DNA of 64,000 nt from an uncultured Prevotellaceae bacterium (GCA_946410305.1 CAMJZV010000014.1:18573-82572), one strand, 5' to 3'; counted from the stretch's first letter, positions 1 to 8,891 are shown. The notes: generated from the letters alone by a model not told the origin. A program made the numbers and translations.

Positions 1-26
1 GCATAGCTTTTCTCACTATTTTTTTG

Positions 27-34
27 TATCTTTG
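27..34 (+). promoter_or_regulatory. gyrB promoter, -7 box
   Basis: TATCTTTG matches the Bacteroidota -7 consensus TAnnTTTG and lies 24 bases before the chosen gyrB ATG. The upstream -33 region is T-rich but has no clean TTTG. The box overlaps an in-frame TTG at 32, which rules that codon out as the translation start. Confidence 0.6.
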
Positions 35-58
35 CATCCAAATTGCAAAAATAGCACA

Positions 59-2032
59 ATGACAGAAGAACAACTGAATCAAGAACAGAATTATTCCGCG
101 AGCAATATTCAGGTGCTCGAGGGTTTGGAGGCCGTACGTAAGCGTCCGGCCATGTATATCGGAGACATCAGTGAGAAGGGTCTCCATCACCTCGTCAACG
201 AGACCGTCGACAACTCTATCGACGAAGCCATGGCAGGCTATTGTACACACATCGAGGTAACAATCAACGAAGACGGCTCTATCACCGTTCAGGACAACGG
301 TCGTGGTATTCCTGTCGACGAACACGAGAAGATGCACAAGTCGGCCCTCGAGGTCGTCATGACCGTGCTGCACGCTGGTGGTAAGTTCGACAAGGGTTCC
401 TACAAGGTCTCTGGTGGTCTGCATGGTGTAGGTGTCAGCTGTGTGAATGCACTGTCTACCCACATGATATCACAGGTATTCCGCAATGGGCACATCTACC
501 AGCAGGAATATGAGAAGGGTAAGCCCCTCTACGACGTGAAGATTGTAGGCGATACCGATATGACGGGTACTCGCCAGCAGTTCTGGCCTGATGGCAGCAT
601 CTTCACCACCACAGAATACAAGTACGACATCATCGCCAAGCGTATGCGCGAGCTGGCCTACCTGAATGCCGGCATCACCATCACGCTGAAGGATATGCGT
701 CCTGACGAGGATGGCAACCTCCGCGAAGAGGTGTTCCACGCCAAGGAGGGTCTGAAGGAGTTCGTGCGCTACGTCGATCGTCACCGCACCCACCTCTTCG
801 ACGATGTCATCTATCTGAAGACTGAGAAGCAGGGTGTGCCCATCGAGGTCGCTGTCATGTACAATACCGACTATTCAGAGAATATCCACTCGTACGTCAA
901 CAATATCAACACCATTGAAGGTGGTACCCATCTGCAGGGTTTCCGTATGGCGTTGACCCGTACGTTGAAGAAGTATGCTGACGAGGATCCCAATATCTCT
1001 AAGCAGATTGAGAAGGCTAAGATTGAACTGGCTGGTGACGACTTCCGCGAGGGTCTGACTGCTGTCATCTCTATCAAGGTCGCTGAGCCCCAGTTCGAGG
1101 GACAGACCAAGACCAAGCTGGGTAACTCGGAGGTTGCTGGTGCTGTTCAGCAGGCTGTTGGTGAGGCACTCTCCAACTACCTTGAGGAGCACCCCAAGGA
1201 GGCTAAGCAGATCTGCGAGAAGGTCGTGCTCGCTGCTACCGCCCGTATCGCTGCCCGTAAGGCCCGTGAGAGCGTTCAGCGCAAGAACCCCATGACGGGT
1301 GGTGGCCTGCCTGGTAAGCTCGCTGACTGCTCAGAGAAAGACCCCAAGCAGTGCGAGATCTTCCTCGTCGAGGGTGACTCCGCTGGTGGTTCTGCCAAGC
1401 AGGGTCGTGATCGTCACTTCCAGGCCATCCTTCCCTTGCGTGGTAAGATTCTGAATGTCGAGAAGGTTCAGTGGCACCGTGTCTTCGAGGCCGAGTCTGT
1501 CATGAACATCATCCAGTCCATCGGTGTCCGCTTCGGCGTGGATGGTGAGGGCGACCGCGAGGCCAATATTGACAAGCTGCGCTACGACAAGATTATCATC
1601 ATGACCGATGCCGACGTCGATGGTTCTCACATCGACACGCTCATCATGACACTTTTCTATCGCTTCATGCCACAGGTCATCCAGGGTGGCCACCTCTACA
1701 TCGCTACCCCACCTCTTTATAAATGTACCTTCAAGAAGTTCTCTGAGTACTGCTATACCGAGCAGCAGCGTCAGGCCTTCATCGACAAGTATGTCGCTGG
1801 TGACGAGAACGCTACAGCGCTCCATACACAGCGCTACAAAGGCCTTGGTGAGATGAACCCCGAGCAGCTCTGGGAAACTACCATGAATCCTGAGAACCGT
1901 CTGCTCAAGCAGGTGACCATCGAGAATGCCGCTGAGGCTGATGAGATCTTCTCTATGCTTATGGGCGACGACGTAGAGCCTCGCCGTATATTCATTGAGA
2001 AGAATGCCACCTACGCAAACATCGACGCATAA
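59..2032 (+). CDS. gyrB: DNA gyrase subunit B
   Basis: ATPase subunit of DNA gyrase, which with GyrA introduces negative supercoils. The 657-residue product shows the GHKL ATPase motifs (ETVDNSIDEAM near the start, DNGRGIP, GGLHGVGVSCVNAL), the TOPRIM signatures EGDSAGGSA and DADVDGSHI, and the C-terminal QRYKGLGEMNPEQLW motif. Length fits Bacteroidota GyrB. ATG at 59 is preferred over the in-frame TTG at 32 because the latter lies in the promoter -7 box. It is transcribed alone and closed by a strong hairpin terminator. A second GyrB-like protein at 27102 is assigned to topoisomerase IV, since that one sits outside a gyrase context and is shorter in the insert regions. Confidence 0.97.
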   Translation: MTEEQLNQEQNYSASNIQVLEGLEAVRKRPAMYIGDISEKGLHHLVNETVDNSIDEAMAGYCTHIEVTINEDGSITVQDNGRGIPVDEHEKMHKSALEVVMTVLHAGGKFDKGSYKVSGGLHGVGVSCVNALSTHMISQVFRNGHIYQQEYEKGKPLYDVKIVGDTDMTGTRQQFWPDGSIFTTTEYKYDIIAKRMRELAYLNAGITITLKDMRPDEDGNLREEVFHAKEGLKEFVRYVDRHRTHLFDDVIYLKTEKQGVPIEVAVMYNTDYSENIHSYVNNINTIEGGTHLQGFRMALTRTLKKYADEDPNISKQIEKAKIELAGDDFREGLTAVISIKVAEPQFEGQTKTKLGNSEVAGAVQQAVGEALSNYLEEHPKEAKQICEKVVLAATARIAARKARESVQRKNPMTGGGLPGKLADCSEKDPKQCEIFLVEGDSAGGSAKQGRDRHFQAILPLRGKILNVEKVQWHRVFEAESVMNIIQSIGVRFGVDGEGDREANIDKLRYDKIIIMTDADVDGSHIDTLIMTLFYRFMPQVIQGGHLYIATPPLYKCTFKKFSEYCYTEQQRQAFIDKYVAGDENATALHTQRYKGLGEMNPEQLWETTMNPENRLLKQVTIENAAEADEIFSMLMGDDVEPRRIFIEKNATYANIDA

Positions 2033-2052
2033 GTCGCTGAATAACAAACCCC

Positions 2053-2080
2053 AAAAAGGAACCGAAATGGTTCCTTTTTT
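2053..2080 (+). terminator. gyrB terminator
   Basis: Inverted repeat AAGGAACC / GGTTCC with a five-base loop followed by a T run, 20 bases after the gyrB stop; classic intrinsic terminator. Confidence 0.85.
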
Positions 2081-2092
2081 GTTGCATAGCAT

Positions 2093-2124
2093 TAAAAAAA
2101 TGCTGTAAGCATGAACTTACAGCA
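2093..2124 (-). terminator. tRNA-Leu terminator
   Basis: Read on the minus strand, TGCTGTAAG / CTTACAGCA form a nine-pair stem followed by seven T, starting 20 bases past the tRNA 3' end. Confidence 0.8.
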
Positions 2125-2143
2125 CCTTTGCTTTGAAGCCTTG

Positions 2144-2225
2144 TACCCAGACCCGGGCTCGAACCGGGATGGGTTGCCCCACTGGTGTTTGAGACCAGCG
2201 CGTCTACCGATTCCGCCATCTGGGC
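2144..2225 (-). tRNA. tRNA-Leu (CAA)
   Basis: The minus strand folds as a class II tRNA: acceptor GCCCAGA / TCTGGGT (G-U first pair), D arm with GCGG..., anticodon stem CTGGT / ACCAG around loop CTCAAAC giving anticodon CAA (codon UUG), a long variable arm (TGGGG / CCCAT-like) and T arm CCCGG-TTCGAGC-CCGGG. The discriminator is A, as required for Leu. CCA is not encoded, so it must be added after transcription. Confidence 0.95.
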
Positions 2226-2305
2226 TTCTTAGCGGGTGCAAAGGTACGAAGAAGAAAGGAAAAAACAAAATAAATGGATAAAAAAATAAAAAATAATTGC
2301 TTTTT

Positions 2306-2337
2306 CTTGCTTGGTAAGTAAAAAAAGCGTACCTTAG
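2306..2337 (+). promoter_or_regulatory. manC promoter
   Basis: CTTG, 20 bases, TACCTTAG: a near-consensus -33/-7 pair ending 27 bases before the manC ATG. Confidence 0.6.
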
Positions 2338-2364
2338 TAGTCGAATTTTAAATCTATATACCAA

Positions 2365-3456
2365 ATGGAAAAATCCAATCAGAACTACTGTGTGATATTA
2401 GCCGGAGGAAAAGGTCGTCGGTTGTGGCCATGTAGTCGTGAAGAACACCCCAAACAGTTTATCGACTTCTTTGGTGTAGGTCGCACGCAGCTGCAGAGCA
2501 CTTTCGACCGTTTTTCAAAGGTGATACCCACCGAAAATATATTTATATGTACCTGCAAGGAATACCTGTCGATGGTTAAAGAGCAGGTGCCAGAGATTGC
2601 CGAGCGCAACATCCTGGTAGAGCCCGTCAACCGCAATACGGCACCCAGTGTAGCGTGGGCCAACATGCGCATCAAGCGCACGAATCCCGATGCCAACATC
2701 ATCATTACGCCGTCTGACCAGCTGGTCGTTGACGAGGCATCGTATATGCGCAGCTTAGAAACAGGCATCAGCTATGTCTCCGAGCATGACGTGCTGTTGG
2801 TGATGGGTGTGAAGCCTACGCGTCCAGAGCCTGGCTACGGCTATATCCAGATGGGCGACCTGAGTTGCAAGCCCGACGTCTTCAAGGTGAAGTCGTTCAC
2901 CGAGAAGCCTGAGCGTGAGTTTGCCAAGATGTTCATGGAGAGCGGTGAGTTCTATTGGAATACTGGTGTGTTTATCACCAACAGTCGCAAACTGACGCAG
3001 AGCTTCGAGAGCATCTTCCCCAGCGTGCTGCGCAATCTGAAGTTTGAAAAGCCCAAGTACAGCTATGACGAAGAACTGGAATATGTCGCTCAGAACTATC
3101 CACGCTACCCTAACCTCTCCATCGACTATGCCATCCTGGAACATAGTAAGGACGTCTTCATGATGAAGTGTGACTTCGGCTGGGCCGATTTGGGCACGTG
3201 GCATGCCGTCTATGAGTATATGAGCAAGAGCGAGGACGACAATGTCGTTGTAAACTCGGAGGTGATGATAGAAGATTCCCACAACAATGTCATCAAACTG
3301 CCAAAGGGTAAGTTGGCCGTCATCAACGGCTTGGATGGCTATATTGTAGCTGAAGAAGGCAACGTGCTGCTCATCTGCAAGAAGGGCGACTCGTCAGCTT
3401 TGGTACGCAAGTACGTCAATGAAGTACAAATAAAGTATGGAGACGACTTTGTATGA
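2365..3456 (+). CDS. manC: Mannose-1-phosphate guanylyltransferase
   Basis: Makes GDP-mannose from mannose-1-phosphate and GTP, the donor for mannosyl, fucosyl and related residues in surface glycans. The 363-residue protein starts with the nucleotidyltransferase signature (VILAGGKGRRLWP, residues about 10-22), followed by HPKQF, the conserved EPVNRNTAPSVAWA and TPSDQ segments, and the metal/sugar region FTEKPE and YWNTGVF. It lacks the C-terminal phosphomannose isomerase domain, so it is the short monofunctional form. It overlaps the next gene by four bases (ATGA), indicating translational coupling with a glycosyltransferase that probably uses its product or one derived from it. Confidence 0.93.
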   Translation: MEKSNQNYCVILAGGKGRRLWPCSREEHPKQFIDFFGVGRTQLQSTFDRFSKVIPTENIFICTCKEYLSMVKEQVPEIAERNILVEPVNRNTAPSVAWANMRIKRTNPDANIIITPSDQLVVDEASYMRSLETGISYVSEHDVLLVMGVKPTRPEPGYGYIQMGDLSCKPDVFKVKSFTEKPEREFAKMFMESGEFYWNTGVFITNSRKLTQSFESIFPSVLRNLKFEKPKYSYDEELEYVAQNYPRYPNLSIDYAILEHSKDVFMMKCDFGWADLGTWHAVYEYMSKSEDDNVVVNSEVMIEDSHNNVIKLPKGKLAVINGLDGYIVAEEGNVLLICKKGDSSALVRKYVNEVQIKYGDDFV

Positions 3457-4550
3457 TTGTTGGTATTGATGCGAAGCGCATCGTGCGCAACGGAACAGGA
3501 CTAGGCAGCTATGGCCGTACGCTGGTCAACGACCTCATCCGTTTAGGAGACAGCGACATGCAGCTACGGCTGTATGCCCCTGACGAAGGTCGCGACGAGT
3601 TGCGCAGTCAGATTATCGAGGGAGCCGAGTTCTGCTATCCCAAAGGGCACCCTGCCGCTCTGCGCAAGGCTTGGTGGCGTTCACACAGTATTGTCAGCGA
3701 CTTGCAGCACGATGGCGTCACCGTCTATCACGGTCTGTCAGGCGAGTTACCTATGGGCCTTCGCAAGGCTGGCATCCGTGGCATTGTCACCATCCACGAC
3801 CTTATCTTTATGCGTCATCCAGAATACTACCATTGGATAGACACCAAAATCTACGAATGGAAGTTCCGCCAGGCCCTTCGAGAGGCTGACCATATCATCG
3901 CCATCAGCGAGCGTACGCGTCAGGACATCCTGGAACTTGGCGGCGAGGAGTATGCCGACCGCATCAGCGTCATCTATCAAAGTTTTGCCCCTCACTTCTC
4001 AGGTATTGTCACTGAGGAGCGCAAGGCCGCCGTCCGTGAACGTTACAAGCTGCCCCAGCGCTTTGTTCTGAATGTAGGCACCATCGAGCGCCGCAAGAAC
4101 CTCGCGCTGGCTGTTGAGGCTGTCGACCTTCTGCCGCAGGATGTCCATCTCGTTGCCGTAGGCCGTCAGACCCCCTATGTCCGTGAGTTACCCCATAGCG
4201 AGCGTCTCCATATGCTTAGCGGTGTGCCTGACGCTGATCTCTCTGCCATCTATGCCCTGGCAGAGGCCTTTGTCTATCCCTCCCGCTACGAAGGTTTCGG
4301 TATCCCCATCATCGAGGCCATTGCTGCAGGTCTACCTGTCGTTGCTTGTACGGGGTCGTGTTTGGAAGAGGCAGGAGGTCCTTACAGCCGCTATGTAGGC
4401 CCCGATGATGTCATTGGTATGGCCGAGGCATTGAAGATGTCGTTGCGTGGTGCCCGCGGCCGTCAGGAGCGTATCCTGCGCAGTCGTGAATATATCCGCA
4501 AGTTCGAGGGTAACGATGTCGCTCGTCAAGTCGCGGAACTGTATAAATAA
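3453..4550 (+). CDS. Glycosyltransferase family 4
   Basis: Predicted cytoplasmic retaining glycosyltransferase with GT-B fold, 365 residues. The N-terminal half begins IDAKRIVRNGTGLGSYGR, a glycine-rich acceptor-side loop typical of mannosyltransferases of the WbaZ/MtfB type; the C-terminal half carries NVGTIERRKN and the nucleotide-sugar motif YPSRYEGFGIPIIEAIAAG with the E-x7-E pair. Coupled to manC by a four-base overlap, so a GDP-mannose donor is a reasonable inference, but donor and acceptor cannot be read from sequence. Nothing else of a polysaccharide cluster follows, which is unusual for this pair. Confidence 0.85.
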   Translation: MIVGIDAKRIVRNGTGLGSYGRTLVNDLIRLGDSDMQLRLYAPDEGRDELRSQIIEGAEFCYPKGHPAALRKAWWRSHSIVSDLQHDGVTVYHGLSGELPMGLRKAGIRGIVTIHDLIFMRHPEYYHWIDTKIYEWKFRQALREADHIIAISERTRQDILELGGEEYADRISVIYQSFAPHFSGIVTEERKAAVRERYKLPQRFVLNVGTIERRKNLALAVEAVDLLPQDVHLVAVGRQTPYVRELPHSERLHMLSGVPDADLSAIYALAEAFVYPSRYEGFGIPIIEAIAAGLPVVACTGSCLEEAGGPYSRYVGPDDVIGMAEALKMSLRGARGRQERILRSREYIRKFEGNDVARQVAELYK

Positions 4551-4564
4551 TTACATGTTACGAA

Positions 4565-6553
4565 TTACAACTTCACGTTGAGTTGTACCAGCAAGTCAGC
4601 CATTGAGGAGTGGTCGATTTGCTGCAGTCCAGTGCCAATCATGCTACGATCAAAATAGTTGGTAACGCCCAGTTTCGTTGCCAACGCCAGATGCTTGCCT
4701 ATATCTGTCTGCGCCAAAAGACTATAGCGGAGGCCGTGACCATAGTAGGCAGGAAAAGAGAAGTCGTACTGCGTGGATGGCTCATATTGGTAGAGGCGGC
4801 TGTCGTAGTCGTCGCTGCGGAACCACGCCAGCGTCCCCGTTACTTTTATCCACTTCTTCTGCCACCGCACCTGCTGACCAACCATCACACCACGACTGTT
4901 GGAGCCTTGTTCGCTGACCACCACGCCATCGCCTTGCATTCGTAGCGTCAGCGCTGGTAACAGCAACCAGTCAGCAGTCATGCGCAGTCGATGGCTCGTT
5001 TCATTAACGATGGACTTGTTCGTCTCGTTATCGTGTTGCTTGATGTGTAGACGGTAACGAACGTTCCACGTCCACTGCTTCCTGGTATAGCGCGCCGACA
5101 ACAAGGCATCAAAGGCATCGCTGGACGCCGATACCTGATAACGAGGCCAACTGAAGTGAGCGTAGTCGACATACCCCTGCACAAACCAACTACGCAAAGG
5201 CTGCCAATTAGCACCTAGAAAAATGCCGTGCTCGTTCTGTATGCTACTACCCTCCCGGAAACTATTGGCATGCTGTGCCGTATAGCGCTTGTCATAGTAG
5301 CGATGTAGCAGCATCATCGACAGTTGCTCGGTGACCTTGCAGTTAGCCGTATGCATCAGTGCCACAGCGCCTTTCTTGCTCAGCGCCGTCTCTCCACTGA
5401 ATGCCCAACGGTGGTTGTTCCAACCGTAGTCCAGACTCATGTTCAGGAAGTCGTTACCCTCGGCAGCATAGGTACGGTAGAGGGCATTCTGCATGGGTTG
5501 CAGTGGTCGGTCATAATGTGTATAGACAGCATTGGCATTGATGTGCAGCGTCCCCTGCTGCCACCCGATGCTCGCACCTAAATCAGCCTCTTGCGTGTTG
5601 TGTTTCTTCTCCATTTCCGTGGGTGTGCGGTGGTAGCCACTATATAATAAGGTACGAGCAGAGCCATTGTCGTTCAGCGTGGCATCGATAGTTTGATACG
5701 AGGCAAAGGCCGTCACCCGCCATTGCTGGGCGATACGCACCGTAGCAGCAACGCCCTGCAGATGGTCACTGACTGACCTTGAACTGTGTGCCGACAACGT
5801 ATGCATGCTGCGTCCCATGGTCTGCAGCATAGCTAGTTTACCAAACTGGAAACTCGTATTCATCACCAGTCCCAGACCCAGCTGAACTCGGTAGTGTCCA
5901 AGGTTCAGCTCCTCTAGACGCCCGAAGTTGCGCAGCTGCACATAGTAGTTATATTGGTCGTAACCCAGACTGTTCTTACTTGAGAAAAACGGTTCACCAG
6001 CATCCTGTGCTGCCGTGATGCCAGCCTTGATGCGGTTGCCATAGGTATACTGATAGCGCACATCGTGGCGATAGCGATAACCTAGATAGCCGTTCCTGTC
6101 ACCCTCTCGTTCATAAAAAGGAATCTTACCTGTCAGCGTGATGCGATGATTGCCATATTTCAGCAAGTCAGAAGCTGTGGGCCATACAGATGGTTTCTTT
6201 TCATCGCCTGCTATCACAAAATATCGCAACAGCTGACGGGTGTGGTAGTCAAGGGCGGTCACCATCTGCAATTCGCTAAGCGAACGGATGGGATGATAGT
6301 GGTCTAAGTATTCTATCAGTCCTTCCACCTGTTGAGCAGTCAGGAAAGGCAGCGTCTCCAGCTCCTCCTGACTCGTCTGGTTGAGGTTGATGGGCGACAA
6401 CACCCGTTCCTCCAACTGTTCCAGCAGTTCTTCGCTATAGTTCTCTTCCATATCCTCTGCCGTCAACCACTCACGTAGCGACTCCTGCCAATCGCTTTGT
6501 GCGATGACAGGATGAGCGACAAAGAGTAACAAGCACAGCCATACTTGTCTCAT
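4565..6553 (-). CDS. Helix-hairpin-helix outer-membrane beta-barrel protein
   Basis: A 662-residue secreted protein: signal peptide MRQVWLCLLLFVAHPVIAQ, then a ComEA-like helix-hairpin-helix segment (SPINLNQTSQEELETLPFLT, and a second copy around HPIRSLSELQMV), then a long series of alternating aromatic/polar strands ending VQLNVKL, as in outer-membrane barrels. This domain order is seen in Bacteroidota proteins of unproven function, possibly DNA or peptidoglycan-contact at the outer membrane. Start at 6553 is preferred over an upstream in-frame start at 6760 because it begins the signal peptide and lies downstream of a good promoter. It is convergent with the glycosyltransferase, with 14 bases between stops. 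Confidence 0.8.
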   Translation of the reverse strand: MRQVWLCLLLFVAHPVIAQSDWQESLREWLTAEDMEENYSEELLEQLEERVLSPINLNQTSQEELETLPFLTAQQVEGLIEYLDHYHPIRSLSELQMVTALDYHTRQLLRYFVIAGDEKKPSVWPTASDLLKYGNHRITLTGKIPFYEREGDRNGYLGYRYRHDVRYQYTYGNRIKAGITAAQDAGEPFFSSKNSLGYDQYNYYVQLRNFGRLEELNLGHYRVQLGLGLVMNTSFQFGKLAMLQTMGRSMHTLSAHSSRSVSDHLQGVAATVRIAQQWRVTAFASYQTIDATLNDNGSARTLLYSGYHRTPTEMEKKHNTQEADLGASIGWQQGTLHINANAVYTHYDRPLQPMQNALYRTYAAEGNDFLNMSLDYGWNNHRWAFSGETALSKKGAVALMHTANCKVTEQLSMMLLHRYYDKRYTAQHANSFREGSSIQNEHGIFLGANWQPLRSWFVQGYVDYAHFSWPRYQVSASSDAFDALLSARYTRKQWTWNVRYRLHIKQHDNETNKSIVNETSHRLRMTADWLLLPALTLRMQGDGVVVSEQGSNSRGVMVGQQVRWQKKWIKVTGTLAWFRSDDYDSRLYQYEPSTQYDFSFPAYYGHGLRYSLLAQTDIGKHLALATKLGVTNYFDRSMIGTGLQQIDHSSMADLLVQLNVKL

Positions 6554-6603
6554 CTTGCAATGGCGTTTTTCATGCGACCTATTCTCCCTTAGTATTATAA
6601 CCG

Positions 6604-6634
6604 CAAAATTACAAAATAATAAACAAACCACCAA
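6604..6634 (-). promoter_or_regulatory. Promoter of HhH outer-membrane gene
   Basis: Minus strand: TTG, 20 bases, TAATTTTG (full -7 match), about 50 bases before the ATG at 6553. Confidence 0.65.
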
Positions 6635-6726
6635 CGATCTATTCGTGTAAAAACGGCACTTAAAAGTGAAAAATCTATAAATTAGCACATAGTTTACTGA
6701 TAAAGAGGGGGTGTTGGTTGAGAAAA

Positions 6727-6758
6727 TTTGCGTCGTTACACTCTTTTGATTATCTTGC
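6727..6758 (+). promoter_or_regulatory. Promoter of decayed VTC locus
   Basis: TTTG, 20 bases, TATCTTGC, 32 bases before the remnant ATG at 6791. The promoter looks intact although the genes it served are not. Confidence 0.6.
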
Positions 6759-6790
6759 ACGACTTTTTAACCCAAACAGAACCAAAAAGA

Positions 6791-6949
6791 ATGACCGACC
6801 TAATCAACTCTTTTCCACCTATCTCGTTGGAACAAATGAGTGGAGTGAAGCTGATGAACCGTACCGACACCAAATTTGTCACGACAATGGAACATCTGCG
6901 CCAACTCCTTGAGATGGCTCGTCATGACTATTACATACAGACAACCTGA
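6791..6949 (+). pseudogene. VTC-domain (polyphosphate polymerase-like) N-terminal remnant
   Basis: Only about 52 codons remain. The product opens MTDLINSFPPISLEQM and contains LMNRTDTKFV, the N-terminal signature of VTC/polyphosphate-polymerase-domain proteins of Bacteroidota, where a several-hundred-residue protein would be expected. The frame stops right after HDYYIQTT, and the sequence then changes to the tail of a different gene. The ATG and promoter are preserved. Interpretation as a deletion product is inference from the two foreign halves joined here. Confidence 0.7.
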
Positions 6950-6968
6950 AGACGATAGACCGATGGAG

Positions 6969-7100
6969 CTAATATCAACCTCTCAAAGCAACATACGCTC
7001 AATATATATTATCGCTTCCAGGATGTGCGCAATATTGACATGGACGACTTTGAGCCCGACATGCACTACATCGGTGTGGGGTATAAGTTCAAATTCTAAA
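6969..7100 (+). pseudogene. DUF2490-like outer-membrane protein, C-terminal remnant
   Basis: In the frame of GGA at 6969 the translation reads GANINLSKQHTLNIYYRF... and ends HYIGVGYKFKF-stop. The closing GVGYKFKF with a terminal aromatic is the last strand of a beta-barrel and resembles the end of DUF2490 family proteins. No start or N-terminal part is present, so this is the 3' end left by the same deletion that removed most of the VTC gene. Confidence 0.6.
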
Positions 7101-7109
7101 ACAGGAAGA

Positions 7110-7540
7110 ATGATGAGAAAGATTTTCTATCTGATGGCTATGGCCTGCATGATGGCCTGTCAGAACGACGATACCGACTTCAGCGCCTATACGAATGGGA
7201 CTGCATCAAATGCGACTATCCCTTTACGATGACGGGTGGTACGCTGAAGATGACGAGTAGCGGCGATCGTGGCAAGGGGCTGAACTGTGCTGATGTGGTT
7301 ACCATCAAAGGGGGCATCTTCAGTGCTATCACCACTGGCGATAGCAACGATGGGAAGCCCAAGGCGGTTAAGGGCGACAAGGGCATCGTACTCAGTGGCG
7401 GCTCTTTCTATGCCAAGGTTGGCAAGAGCTGGGCTTGCGACAATGGTACTGATAGCGAAATCGCCTCAGAGCGTGTGACCGTGGTGGGTACACCCTCTGA
7501 AGCGAGTTATGAGAAGAAAGAGGTAAAAGTTGTCTTCTGA
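7110..7540 (+). pseudogene. Carbohydrate-binding-domain lipoprotein, internally deleted and frameshifted
   Basis: ATG at 7110 starts a lipoprotein signal (MMRKIFYLMAMACMMAC, lipobox MMAC) and about 40 codons ending at a TGA at 7230. The adjacent frame (about 7190-7540) continues YPFTMTGGTLKMTSSGDRGKG, with repeated GG(T/I)-containing strands and GDKGIVLSGGSFYAK, as in the C-terminal beta-helix of carbohydrate-binding (CotH-associated) lipoproteins. A full protein would be several times longer. Thus both ends survive and the middle is lost with a frame change. It is convergent with murF, one base between the stops. Confidence 0.65.
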
Positions 7541-7541
7541 C

Positions 7542-8891
7542 CTACAACAGCTCAGGCAGTTGGAAGAGCTTATTGCTGTTAGACCCCTTAATCAATATGT
7601 ATTTGTGCTGCGGTTGCTGCTTGGCAATCGCAGCTTTTACTTCCTCGACATCGTGGAACAGTTGGCACTTGATAGTTGACAATTGACAGCTGTTGTATTC
7701 GTCGCCTACGAGCCACACCTCGTCGAAGCCTGCTACTGCCAGCATGTCGACGACCTTCTGGTGCTCCTCAGCACTGACGTCGCCCAGCTCGCCCATCTTA
7801 CCCAGAATAGCCATCTTGGGGGACACCTCCATACGTTTGAAGTTGTCAATGGCAGCAGCCATACTCGTGGGATTAGCATTATAGGCATCCACAATGAGGT
7901 GGTTGGTCTGGGTCTCTGTCAGCTGTGAGCGATTGTTGGTAGGCACATAGCTGGCCAACGCATGGTTGATCTGCTCGAAGGGCACGTTATTGACGTAGCC
8001 AATAGTGATAGCTGCCAACATGTTATCGAGATTGTAGGCACCAATCAGGTTGGTCTGCACCTCCATCCACTCAGAGGTGTATCCAGCATCATGGTCTTGC
8101 TCGCGCCAGCGGAACTTGAGGAACGGAGCACAGGAGATGACCTCGCCACGAATGAGGATATCCTCTGAGTCACTCTGTCCGTAATAATAGATATCAGGAT
8201 TACCTCCCCTTTCCGCAATCATCTGCATCAGGTGCTCGTTGTCGCGATTAATGAAGAGAGGACAATCGTGACTGATGAGGAAATCATAGAGTTCGCCCTT
8301 GGTCTTACAGACGCCTTCGAAGGAACCGAAGCCCTGCAGGTGGGCACGACCTACATTGGTAATGAGACCACAGGTAGGCTCGACAGTCTCTACCAGCGTC
8401 TTGATGTCGCCAGGGTGTGAGGCTCCCATTTCGACGACAGCAATGTCGTGGTCATCATTGAGGCGGAACAAGGTCTTGGGAACACCCACGTCGTTATTGA
8501 AGTTGCCCTCCGTAGCCATCACGCTATAGCACTCCGAGAGTACGGCACGAATCAGTTCCTTCGTAGTGGTTTTGCCGTTGGTTCCCGTAATGCCTATCAC
8601 AGGGATATCAAACTGGCGACGATGCTCACGGGCCAGGTCCTTGAAAGTCTGCAGACAGTCCTTCACGACGATAATTCTGTCCGCCAGGTCCTCCTCTCCT
8701 TTGGGGAGATCGGGAGAGGTCTCTACGATGGCGTAGGCACACCCCTTCTCCAATGCCTGCAGTGCAAACTTGTTGCCATCAAACGACTCACCCTTCAAGG
8801 CCAGAAAGATGCTGCCCTCAGGACAGTTACGCGAGTCTGTCGTAATACACGGATGCTGCTGATACAGCTTATAGATTTCCTTGATATCCAT
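7542..8891 (-). CDS. murF: UDP-N-acetylmuramoyl-tripeptide--D-alanyl-D-alanine ligase
   Basis: Adds D-Ala-D-Ala to UDP-MurNAc-tripeptide, the last cytoplasmic step of peptidoglycan precursor synthesis. The 449-residue protein has the Mur N-domain with the TTDSR motif, the ATP loop GITGTNGKTTTKEL (about 100-113), NFNNDVGVPKTL, EMGASHPGDI and NRDNEHL. The start at 8891 is chosen over upstream in-frame codons because it lies behind a consensus promoter. Two stretches look like repeat DNA translated in frame: SPDLPKGEEDLA (bases about 8692-8722) and CQLSTIKCQLF (about 7661-7692), both absent from my memory of other MurF proteins. Confidence 0.94.
   Translation of the reverse strand: MDIKEIYKLYQQHPCITTDSRNCPEGSIFLALKGESFDGNKFALQALEKGCAYAIVETSPDLPKGEEDLADRIIVVKDCLQTFKDLAREHRRQFDIPVIGITGTNGKTTTKELIRAVLSECYSVMATEGNFNNDVGVPKTLFRLNDDHDIAVVEMGASHPGDIKTLVETVEPTCGLITNVGRAHLQGFGSFEGVCKTKGELYDFLISHDCPLFINRDNEHLMQMIAERGGNPDIYYYGQSDSEDILIRGEVISCAPFLKFRWREQDHDAGYTSEWMEVQTNLIGAYNLDNMLAAITIGYVNNVPFEQINHALASYVPTNNRSQLTETQTNHLIVDAYNANPTSMAAAIDNFKRMEVSPKMAILGKMGELGDVSAEEHQKVVDMLAVAGFDEVWLVGDEYNSCQLSTIKCQLFHDVEEVKAAIAKQQPQHKYILIKGSNSNKLFQLPELL
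7661..7692 (-). repeat. Heptad array 1, in frame in murF
   Basis: Minus strand units CTGTCAA, TTGTCAA, then two further seven-base variants and a partial fifth. It encodes the CQLSTIKCQLF stretch near residue 402 of MurF. Confidence 0.65.
8692..8722 (-). repeat. CCTCTCC...GGAGAGG hairpin repeat inside murF
   Basis: Minus strand CCTCTCC and GGAGAGG bracket a CTCCCCAAAGG core, coding for SPDLPKGEED. A diverged relative of the same design lies between the genes at about 9314-9350, so this is likely an interspersed repeat. Confidence 0.5.

Noticed and set aside
32..58. Upstream TTG start for gyrB
   Set aside because: The codon is part of the TATCTTTG promoter box, so it cannot be in the transcript as a usable start.
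1331..2092. Long open frame antisense to gyrB (253 codons)
   Set aside because: A mirror of GyrB codon usage; no ribosome-binding context, and similar antisense frames occur opposite most GC-balanced genes here.
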